A DNA stretch of 64,000 nt, taken from assembly GCA_050184115.1 (NCBI GenBank), contig JBFXAQ010000013.1, positions 117,003 through 181,002 of the forward strand. Direction: 5' to 3'. The notes beneath the pieces were generated by a model. It saw only the letters and a program-made list of their open reading frames with translations. It made no database searches and had not been told where the DNA came from. The translations under genes were made by a program, and so were the position numbers. The DNA is from JACKNG01 sp050184115 (GTDB lineage Bacteria > Pseudomonadota > Gammaproteobacteria > Ga0077536). Below are positions 8,692-15,549 of the stretch, one piece after another (within the stretch, counting starts at the first letter, position 1; each line of letters opens with the position of its first letter).

Positions 8692-9501
8692 TCAGTCGGC
8701 CAGGAGCGCCGGACGTTCGAGATGCGCGAGGTGCGCGGCGAGATCCGGCGCGAAGGCCGGGTCGGCGCGCAGCCGGGCGAAGTGGGCGGCGGCGCGCGGA
8801 TAGGTCTTGTCGAACCCGTCCGGCAGCACCGGTTGGAGGCCTTGCGCGGCAAGGCGGTGGTGGTGCGGACGCTCGTACCAGAGCATCGTCAGCTCGCAGG
8901 CGAAAGCGATGTCGGCCAGGCTCGTGCGGTCGCCGACGAGGTGCGTGCGGGCGGGACTGAGCGCGCGCTCGATGCCGCCGAGCCAGGTTGCCACCGCCGC
9001 CGCGGCCGCGGCATGGCTCGCCGCGTCGAGGGTGTCGCCGCGCAGGGCGAGCAGGTAGGGCTGGGTGTCGCGGCCGAACACGAGGCCGGCGTCGAGGAAG
9101 CTGTCGATGCGCGAGGCCTCGTAGGCATCCGCGCCGTAGAGCTGCCCAGGGTCCGGCGCCAGCCGGGCGACGGCGCGCGCGATGCTGTTGGATTCGAAGA
9201 TGCCCATGGCACCGTCGGGGCTGAAGGCCGCCGGCACGGTGCCGAAGGGATGCGCGTCGAGGAAGGCGGGCGTCTTGTGCAACGGCGTGCCGCCGAAACC
9301 GGTGCGGCCGACCTGGCGGGTCGAGTCGTCGGCGCGGTCCGCGGCGGTGAGCGGGCGGGCATCGAAATCCCACAGCCAGTCGGCGAGTTCCGCCGGCTTC
9401 GCGCCGCGCAACTCGACTTCGATACCGACGATGCGCGCGGCGATGGTCGCTTTCCACACGCGCGGGTTGGGCTGGTAGGAAAAGATGCGCAGGACCGCCA
9501 C
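8692..9501 (-). CDS. Glutathione S-transferase family protein
   Basis: A 269-residue two-domain GST. The N-terminal thioredoxin-like half begins LRIFSYQPNPRVWKATIAARIVGIEVEL and reaches the glutathione gamma-Glu contact ESNSIARAVARL. The C-terminal all-helical half contains SLADIAFACELTMLW, the usual conserved Asp-cap helix. A roughly 25-residue insertion around WLWDFDARPLTAADRADDSTRQV separates the first strands from the cis-Pro loop (LHKTPAFL). It resembles eEF1-gamma-like GSTs in its start. It lies 10 nt before the second SDR-like gene, so shared transcription is likely. A detoxifying or glutathione-conjugating role is inferred. Confidence 0.85.
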   Translation of the reverse strand: MAVLRIFSYQPNPRVWKATIAARIVGIEVELRGAKPAELADWLWDFDARPLTAADRADDSTRQVGRTGFGGTPLHKTPAFLDAHPFGTVPAAFSPDGAMGIFESNSIARAVARLAPDPGQLYGADAYEASRIDSFLDAGLVFGRDTQPYLLALRGDTLDAASHAAAAAAVATWLGGIERALSPARTHLVGDRTSLADIAFACELTMLWYERPHHHRLAAQGLQPVLPDGFDKTYPRAAAHFARLRADPAFAPDLAAHLAHLERPALLAD

Positions 9502-9511
9502 GGGCGCCGCC

Positions 9512-11842
9512 TCAGCCCGCCGCTGCGGCGAAGATGGCCTGCGAGTTCAATTCCGCCGCCGCCGCTTCGGCCTCGTCGGCGCAACGCAGGCGCACCGGCA
9601 CGAACTTGTGGAACGGGGTGCCGGCGATGGTGTCGCGCGCGGCGACGTCGGTGAGCCGGTTGATGCGCGGGCCGCACACGCGCCGGGTACCGTCATCCGC
9701 CGGATAGGCCTGGCCGTAGCCGTGTGGCAGCACGACGTGCCCGGGCCGCAGGCCGTCGTCAGCGCGGGCGCGCGCGACCAGTTCGCCGCGGCGCGATTCG
9801 ACGACCAGCCAGTCGTCTTCGGCCGCGCCGAGCGCGGCCAGATCGTCGGGGTGGACGAGCAGGGCGCCGTCGCGGTCGCGCTGGCGGAAGAAGGGCGCGC
9901 GCAGGATCTGGTTGACGTTCTGCAGGCGGCGCTGGCCAGCCGCGAGCACGTAGGGGTAGTCGGGGGGCGGCAGGGTGTCGTCGGCGTCGAGCGCGGCCAG
10001 CGCGGCGCGCAGCACGGGGATGTCGAGGTGCACGCGCCGATCGGGCGTCTCGACCAGATCCCAAACCGAGTCGTCGATGCTGAAAGCGATGCCGGACGGC
10101 GCGGCGATGATCGCTTCGAACAGCTGCTGCCCGAGCGTGCTGAAGTCGCCGTCGGTGGGCAGGGCCAGGGCGCGCGCCACCGCGGTCGGACGCGTGCGTG
10201 CGAGGCGCTGCGCCGCCGCCCACAAGGGGGCCGCCGCGCCCGTGCCATGGGGCAGGGTGCGGCCGAGCGTGGCATAGAGGATCAGCGTCGCGGCCGGCGC
10301 GCTGGCCGGATGAGCGCGCAGCAGTTTCGCGAAGGCATCGGCGAACGCCTCGGCACCGCTGCGCGCGGCCTGCGTCGCGGTATCCAGCGCGGCCCGCGGC
10401 GGCAGGAGATCGAGCGCCCGCGCAAGGCGCAGGTAGATCTCGGGTTCCGGCAGGGTGCCGGGCAGCGGCGCGAGCAGCGGGCGCCGTACGTGGATGTAGT
10501 TGGCCGGGTATTCGAAGGTGAACAGGGTGTACTCGCACTTCTCGAACTGCGAGCTGGCCGGTAGCACGTAGTCGGCCTGGGCGGCGGTCTCGGTGTAGGC
10601 GACGTCGACGGCCACGAGCAGGTCGAGGCGTTCGCGGGCGGCTTCGAGGCGTTGCGTGTCGGCGGTGGTGTTGAACGGGTTGCTGCTGTCGACCCACAGT
10701 GCGCGGAGGCGTTCAGGGTGATCGCTCTCGATGGCCTCGGCGAGCAGGTTGGGCGGCAGCAGGCCGGCGATGACTTCGATGTCCAGCGGTGCGTAGCGCT
10801 GGCCGCGTCCATTGGCCCACAACGGCTGCAGCCAGCCGTGCAGCGCATTGGTGCCCGGCCGGCCGAAATGGCCGGTGAGCAGGAAGAGGAGCTTCTCGAG
10901 GTAGGAATTCAGCGTCGAATGGTGGCTCTGCTGGATGCCGAGTTCGGCGCGCACGACCATCGCTCGGGCCGCGCAGACGAAGTCGGCGAGCTCGTCGAGC
11001 ACCGCACGCGGGACGTCGGCCGCGCGCAGGAAACGCTCGATGTCGACACCGGCGAGCGTCGTTCGCACCGCCTCGAAGCCGCTCGTGTGCGCGGCGATGA
11101 AGTCGTCCGCGACGGCGCCGCGTTCGACCAGCAGCGCGAGCAGCGCGGCGAGCAGGAAGGCGTCGGTACCGGGACGGATGGCGACGTGCAGGTCGGCCTG
11201 CTCGGCCGTTTCCGTGCGCCGGGGATCGATGACGACCAGGCGCCGCGCCGGATCCTTGGCGATGGCCTTGAGTTGCTGGCGCGCGTTGCTGAAACCATGC
11301 GCGAGCCAGGGGTTGGCGCCGAGCACGACGAGGAGGTCGCAGTGCTCGACGTCCTCGGCCGTGTGGCAGGTCTGGGCGCCGAACAAGTGGCCATTGACCC
11401 AGAAGTCGCCGGTCTTCTCCTGCGCCAGCGAATTGAAGACGTGACGCGAACCGAGCGCGCGCAGGAAGCCGTTGGCGAAAGCGCCGCCGGCGTGGTTGCC
11501 CTGGCCGCCGCCGCCGTAGAGCGCGAGCGCGTGGGGGCCGTGACGGCTGACGACCTCGCGCAGCCGCGCGGCGATGTCGGCAATTGCCGTATCCCAGTCG
11601 ATCGCCTCGTGGCTGCCGTCGGCGCGGCGGCGCAGCGGCGTGGTCAGGCGGTCGCGGTGGTGGACGTAGCTCGGGAGGGCCTGGGCCTTGTTGCACAGGT
11701 AGCCCCGCGTACGGGGATGCTCGGCGTCACCGCGCACGCGGCCGATGCGGGCGGCTTCGCCGCTGCCCGTGATTTCGATCTCGACGCCGCAATTGACGTA
11801 GCAGAGGTTGCAGGCGCTCTTGTGCCAGGTTGACGTCGTCAT
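9512..11842 (-). CDS. Molybdopterin-dependent oxidoreductase with N-terminal 4Fe-4S site
   Basis: A 776-residue protein of the DMSO reductase superfamily. It starts MTTSTWHKSACNLCYVNC, giving the [4Fe-4S] ligands C11, C14, C18 and C50. The molybdopterin-binding core follows (YGGGGQGNHAGGAFANGFLRALGS, CDLLVVLGANPWLAHGFSNAR, RLVVIDPRRTETAEQADLHVAIRPGTDAFLLAAL) and a C-terminal Mo-dinucleotide domain (PDYPYVLAAGQR...HPDDLAALGAAEDDWLVVESRRGELVARA). There is no Tat signal, so it is likely cytoplasmic. The ATG at 11842 overlaps the MarR-gene stop by 4 nt. Substrate unknown; formate-dehydrogenase-like and other reductase roles are both possible. Confidence 0.9.
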   Translation of the reverse strand: MTTSTWHKSACNLCYVNCGVEIEITGSGEAARIGRVRGDAEHPRTRGYLCNKAQALPSYVHHRDRLTTPLRRRADGSHEAIDWDTAIADIAARLREVVSRHGPHALALYGGGGQGNHAGGAFANGFLRALGSRHVFNSLAQEKTGDFWVNGHLFGAQTCHTAEDVEHCDLLVVLGANPWLAHGFSNARQQLKAIAKDPARRLVVIDPRRTETAEQADLHVAIRPGTDAFLLAALLALLVERGAVADDFIAAHTSGFEAVRTTLAGVDIERFLRAADVPRAVLDELADFVCAARAMVVRAELGIQQSHHSTLNSYLEKLLFLLTGHFGRPGTNALHGWLQPLWANGRGQRYAPLDIEVIAGLLPPNLLAEAIESDHPERLRALWVDSSNPFNTTADTQRLEAARERLDLLVAVDVAYTETAAQADYVLPASSQFEKCEYTLFTFEYPANYIHVRRPLLAPLPGTLPEPEIYLRLARALDLLPPRAALDTATQAARSGAEAFADAFAKLLRAHPASAPAATLILYATLGRTLPHGTGAAAPLWAAAQRLARTRPTAVARALALPTDGDFSTLGQQLFEAIIAAPSGIAFSIDDSVWDLVETPDRRVHLDIPVLRAALAALDADDTLPPPDYPYVLAAGQRRLQNVNQILRAPFFRQRDRDGALLVHPDDLAALGAAEDDWLVVESRRGELVARARADDGLRPGHVVLPHGYGQAYPADDGTRRVCGPRINRLTDVAARDTIAGTPFHKFVPVRLRCADEAEAAAAELNSQAIFAAAAG

Positions 11843-12321
11843 GCGTGGTCCTCGGGCGGTGGCGGCTCGGGTGTTTCCAGGGTTGCCGTGGCGACGTCGA
11901 GCAGCGCGTGCAGCGCCGCGACCTGGGCCACGCCGAGCTGGGCGTTGAGCGCGCGCTGGGCGCGCTTCCAATGGGTCTTCGCTGCGTCGAACTTGGCGCG
12001 TCCGGCCGCGGTGAGCGACAGGCTGCGGCTGCGCGTATCGCGTCCCGGGCCGTACTCGACCCAACCCCGTTCGACCAGCAGCTGCACGTTGCGCGTCAGG
12101 GTCGACGGATCCATGTCGAGCTGGCGCGCGAGCAGCCCGGGGGTCATCGGGCCGGGTTGGAGCAGGTGCGACAGCAGCGAGAACTGTGTCGTCTTCAACC
12201 CGGCCTGCGCGAGTTCGGCGTCGTACAGGCGCGACACGCGGCGCAGGAGCTTGCGCAGCTTGAAGTTGGTGCAGCCGCGGGGTGTGGTCGGGGGCGGGCT
12301 GGCGGGCCGTGGTTCGCTCAT
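11839..12321 (-). CDS. MarR-family transcriptional regulator
   Basis: A 160-residue winged-helix regulator. The MarR core is visible as LKTTQFSLLSHLLQPGPMTPGLLARQLDMDPSTLTRNVQLLVERGWVEYGPGRDTRSRSLSLTAAG. The C-terminus is rich in Pro and Glu. It is translationally coupled (ATGA overlap) to the molybdenum oxidoreductase, so it probably controls that gene and possibly the GST and SDR-like genes after it. An AT-rich palindrome lies immediately upstream of its start and is the likely operator. Confidence 0.9.
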   Translation of the reverse strand: MSEPRPASPPPTTPRGCTNFKLRKLLRRVSRLYDAELAQAGLKTTQFSLLSHLLQPGPMTPGLLARQLDMDPSTLTRNVQLLVERGWVEYGPGRDTRSRSLSLTAAGRAKFDAAKTHWKRAQRALNAQLGVAQVAALHALLDVATATLETPEPPPPEDHA

Positions 12322-12328
12322 TGTTCGA

Positions 12329-12355
12329 TTGTAATTACAAATATTGTAGATGCAA
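12329..12355. promoter_or_regulatory. AT-rich MarR operator and promoter region
   Basis: A perfect 12-bp palindrome TTGTAATTACAA (12329-12340) is followed 15 bp centre-to-centre by an imperfect copy TTGTAGATGCAA (12344-12355). They start 8 nt upstream of the MarR start codon in one of the few AT-rich patches in this part of the window. MarR proteins bind such palindromes as dimers, so autoregulation is inferred. Confidence 0.6.
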
Positions 12356-13032
12356 TTAAAATCCGGAAAGCGCTTCACCGCGACTTCGGCACCGGGCCGG
12401 GTACGCGGCGATCGCGCACCGGCTGGCGCCGGTCGGCGTCGTGTCGAGGTCCGCGGCGCGAACCACAACCTGGGGTCGTCAGGACTGAATCGCGGACGCG
12501 GCCAGTACGGCCGGAGGGGTGTCTTCGCTGGCCGGCGCGGCAACGAGCCCGTCGCGGTCGAACGGGTTGTTCGGGTTGCCTATACTCCCGCCTTCGCGCC
12601 ACCCGGCCAGGGTTGGTGACCTCGTCCGCGCGCCGGACGGACCGAGCGGCGGACCTGCGCGGTGCGGAGCAGGGATTTGCAGATGCGCGCGAGCGCGCGA
12701 TGAAACGGTAGACCCTCGGCGATGGCAGGACCTGCCACCGACCTGCTGCGCCACCGGAACGGCCACCCTGCTCGGCCTGCTCGAAGTGAGCCTGATCGGC
12801 GATTTCCTGCCGGGTGTGGCGTGGTTTCTGCTGAGCGACCTCGGCCTGCTCGGCCGTCGGGCGCGGCGAGAGGCCGGCCTCGGCTGAACCCGGCGCCGCG
12901 GCATTCGCGGCCGGGTGTCCCGCTCCTGTATGGTGATGCCGACGTCCCGCGTTGCCCGGCCCGCCGGTACTGCCTGGTGGGGGCCGTGGCGCGCCGGTCG
13001 CGCCGATCCGTGATCACCTGCAAGTCCTGACC
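12356..13032. other. Intergenic stretch without a confident gene
   Basis: This stretch of almost 700 bases separates the divergent MarR and peptidase genes. I see no protein family in any frame. One plus-strand frame ending at 12887 encodes a short hydrophobic segment (LLGLLEVSLIGDFLPGVAWF) with basic residues after it, which could be a small membrane peptide or a gene remnant, but no good start with a ribosome-binding site is visible. A promoter for the peptidase gene should lie in its 3' part. Confidence 0.4.
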
Positions 13033-14418
13033 ATGCCAGATTTCTGCCGCGCCCTGATGGCGCTCGCCCTGGGCCTCGTCCTCACCGATGCGACCGCTGC
13101 GAGCACCGCACTCGAACACCTCGCACGCTACGTCGAGATCGACACCACCAACCCGCCGGGCAACGAATCGCGCGGCATCGCCTATCTCGCGAGCGTCCTC
13201 GAGGCCGCCGGGATCCCTTACCACACGACGGAATCGGCGCCCGGGCGCGGCAACCTGTGGGCACGCCTTGAAGGCGGGGACGAGCCCGCGCTCGTGCTGC
13301 TCCACCACGTCGACGTCGTACCGGCCGATGCCGATGCCTGGCAGACACCGCCATTCACCGCGGTCCGCGCCGATGGCAACCTGGCCGGTCGCGGCGTGCT
13401 CGACACCAAGGGGCTCGGCATCGCCCACCTCGAAGCCTTTCTCGCGTTGCATCGCGCTGGCGCCGCGCTCACCCGCGACGTCGTCTTCATGGCCACGGCG
13501 GACGAGGAAGCCGGCGGCGCGCTCGGCGCCGGCTGGCTGGTCGAGCATCACCCGGAAAGCTTCGCCGGCGCCGGTTTCCTGTTGAACGAAGGCGGTGCCG
13601 GTATCGCCACGGAAGGCGGGCTCCGCTTCCAGATCGAACTCGCGCAGAAGCGCCCGCTGTGGCTGCGACTCGTCGCCAGCGACCGGCCCGGCCACGGCTC
13701 GAGCCCGCGTCCGCAGTCCGCGCCGGGCCGGCTCATTGCCGCGCTCGAGCGCATCCGCACGCAGCCCTTCGCGCCGCGCGTCATCGCACCGGTCGAACGC
13801 ATGTTCGCCGGTATCGCCGCGCAGGTTGGCGGCGAATGGTCCGCGCCGTTCGCCGACATCCGCACGGCCAGCACTGACGCGGCCTTTCTCGCCCGCCTGC
13901 AGGACGCCAAGCCGCACCTCCATGCGTTGTTGCGCAACACCTGTTCGATCACCGTGCTCGCGGGCAGCAGCAAGGTCAACGTGGTGCCGCCGACGGCCAG
14001 CGCCGAACTCGACTGTCGCATCCTGCCCGACGAGGACGCCGAGGCCTTCCAGGCTGCGGTCGCCGCGCGGGTCGCCGACGACGCCATCCGCATCGAGCCG
14101 ACACTCGGTTTCGCCGCGGCGTCGTCATCCGCGGATACGCCGCTCTACGCGCTGCTCGCGCGGGTGAGCACGGCGCACTACCCGTCCGCGGCGGTGGTGC
14201 CGACGGTCGCCGCGGGCTTCACCGACAGCCACTACTTCCGCGAACTCGGCATCGCGAGCTACGGCTACGCGCCCTTCGTCATCCCCGAGGCCGACATCGC
14301 CGGCGTGCACGGCAACGACGAACGCATCGGCATCGAGACCTTCGAGCGCGGGGTGACGATGATGACGGAGATCGTGCACACCTTCGCCACCGCCACCGCC
14401 ACCGCCACCGCACCGTGA
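13033..14418 (+). CDS. Secreted M20-family metallopeptidase
   Basis: A 461-residue zinc exopeptidase. A signal peptide covers about residues 1-23 of MPDFCRALMALALGLVLTDA. The di-zinc centre can be read: LLHHVDVVPAD (H91/H92, D94), GVLDTKG (bridging D124), and ADEEAGG (general base E158 and ligand E159). The lid/dimerisation domain follows. The start at 13033 gives the signal peptide; an upstream in-frame start would place 27 residues before it. The C-terminus ends in a low-complexity Ala-Thr repeat (TATATATA) encoded by a short trinucleotide-type repeat. Likely a periplasmic carboxypeptidase or aminoacylase-like enzyme. Confidence 0.9.
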   Translation: MPDFCRALMALALGLVLTDATAASTALEHLARYVEIDTTNPPGNESRGIAYLASVLEAAGIPYHTTESAPGRGNLWARLEGGDEPALVLLHHVDVVPADADAWQTPPFTAVRADGNLAGRGVLDTKGLGIAHLEAFLALHRAGAALTRDVVFMATADEEAGGALGAGWLVEHHPESFAGAGFLLNEGGAGIATEGGLRFQIELAQKRPLWLRLVASDRPGHGSSPRPQSAPGRLIAALERIRTQPFAPRVIAPVERMFAGIAAQVGGEWSAPFADIRTASTDAAFLARLQDAKPHLHALLRNTCSITVLAGSSKVNVVPPTASAELDCRILPDEDAEAFQAAVAARVADDAIRIEPTLGFAAASSSADTPLYALLARVSTAHYPSAAVVPTVAAGFTDSHYFRELGIASYGYAPFVIPEADIAGVHGNDERIGIETFERGVTMMTEIVHTFATATATATAP

Positions 14419-14786
14419 CGTGCGGCCGGCGTGGCCGCGCGCCCGCCGACCCCGGCAGGTGCCGGCTGTTCGCCGCCCGCCGCGCCATCGAATCGATGAA
14501 ATCGCTGTCCTTTTCTCGTCGACACGGTTAAGCTCTGCGCGCTTCGCGACCCGCTTCGCGCGGTTGCCCCCCTCCTGCTGGACGTCTTCGATATCCCTCA
14601 GTCAGGTCACTACCGGCATCGTCGCTGCTGTACGTACAGTGGCTCGGTGACGCCGGTAGCGGTGCGATCCGCGCGCCGGGCGAGTCGTGAGGCAATCACC
14701 ACGTGGGTGGTGAGCCTGGTTCCGTGCTTCGTGTGTTGGTGCGTTCGAACCATTTCAGCTCTACACACGACAAGGAATCTATCCGC
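14419..14786 (+). promoter_or_regulatory. Structured leader upstream of the RRM-protein gene
   Basis: The region before the RNA-binding protein gene holds a nested hairpin: an 8-bp outer stem CTACCGGC (14610-14617) with GCCGGTAG (14652-14659), enclosing a perfect 12-bp palindrome CTGTACGTACAG (14628-14639). Another 127 nt separate it from the start codon. Such leaders are common on cold-induced RNA-binding or cold-shock genes, where they affect mRNA stability. Whether the transcript starts upstream of the hairpin is not known; it could also be a terminator or operator. Confidence 0.45.
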
Positions 14787-15062
14787 ATGAATCTGTATGT
14801 TGGCAACCTGCCTTACAGCGTGACCGAAGCCGATCTGTCGTCGGCCTTCGGTGCCTACGGCAACGTCGATCGCGTCAGCCTGATCACCGACAAGTTCTCG
14901 GGCCAGTCGAAGGGTTTCGCCTTCGTCGAGATGTCGAACAACAGCGAGGCCGACGCGGCCATCAAGGGCCTCAACGAGACCTCGATGGGCGGCCGCAACA
15001 TCAAGGTGAACCAGGCCAAGCCGCGCGAGAACCGCTCGTCTGGCGGCGGTTCGCGCTGGTAG
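14787..15062 (+). CDS. RRM-type RNA-binding protein (cold-inducible Rbp family)
   Basis: A 91-residue protein consisting of one RNA recognition motif and a short Gly/Arg tail. RNP2 is LYVGNL at residues 3-8, RNP1 is KGFAFVEM at 42-49, and the tail ends ENRSSGGGSRW. This is the standard bacterial Rbp layout; such proteins are RNA chaperones often induced by cold. The start at 14787 gives the family's canonical MNLYVGNLPYS; AAGGAA lies upstream. A longer in-frame start exists but would add an atypical extension. Confidence 0.94.
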   Translation: MNLYVGNLPYSVTEADLSSAFGAYGNVDRVSLITDKFSGQSKGFAFVEMSNNSEADAAIKGLNETSMGGRNIKVNQAKPRENRSSGGGSRW

Positions 15063-15076
15063 TCGACGACCGACTG

Positions 15077-15130
15077 CGCGCCGGGCGTGTCCATGCCCGG
15101 CGCGATGACCGGGCGGCCAGTCCGCCCGGT
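15077..15130 (+). terminator. Tandem GC-rich hairpins after the RRM gene
   Basis: Two perfect hairpins follow the stop codon: a 10-bp stem (15077-15086 with 15095-15104, loop GTGTCCAT) and a 9-bp stem ACCGGGCGG/CCGCCCGGT (15108-15116 with 15122-15130, loop CCAGT). There is no T-tract, so they may act as mRNA 3'-end stabilisers or a weak terminator rather than a classical intrinsic terminator. Confidence 0.6.
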
Positions 15131-15549
15131 GCTCCACGCCCGGGTACCGCCTGCGCGGCTCCCGGGCGCGGCATGCTCCCGCGCTGAACCACTCCGCGAG
15201 CGCTGCCGTCGCTGTCCCGGCCATCGAATAAGTCCGCACTGAAGGCGTCGAGCACACCCCGACGGCTGCAGCGCTCACCGTCAGCCGTTTCGCCCGAACG
15301 CCGCATCGACACCAGTAGATTCCGCTGCCCGGCATGAGCCTGCCCGCGCCTCCCGCTGTCCTTGTCCTCGCGACGCTTCCCGCCAACCTGCAAAGCCATC
15401 GCTGAATCCGGTGAGCGGGCATGCCCGCCGGTCTGGCGCGCGTGCCTCGCCGCGCGTGACCACCCGCGCGCCCGACCCGGCCGTGCAAACGGGTATCATC
15501 CGGGGCCAGGACAGCCGCGCCCCCGCGAGGCTCGCAGAAGGACTTCAAT
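15131..15549. other. Intergenic region upstream of the repeat-rich surface protein
   Basis: No coding sequence is convincing here. A purine-rich AGAAGGA lies at about 15535-15541, well placed for the start at 15550. I looked for a sigma-54 -24/-12 element, common before PEP-CTERM genes, and did not find one with correct spacing. Confidence 0.5.

Noticed and set aside
12519..12887. Possible small gene with a hydrophobic C-terminal part
   Set aside because: No ribosome-binding site or family; only about 35 residues look protein-like. Kept as a note in the intergenic entry.
15140..15549. Sigma-54 promoter, as found before PEP-CTERM genes
   Set aside because: GG and GC dinucleotides occur by chance in this GC-rich stretch, but none has the -24/-12 spacing with the surrounding consensus.
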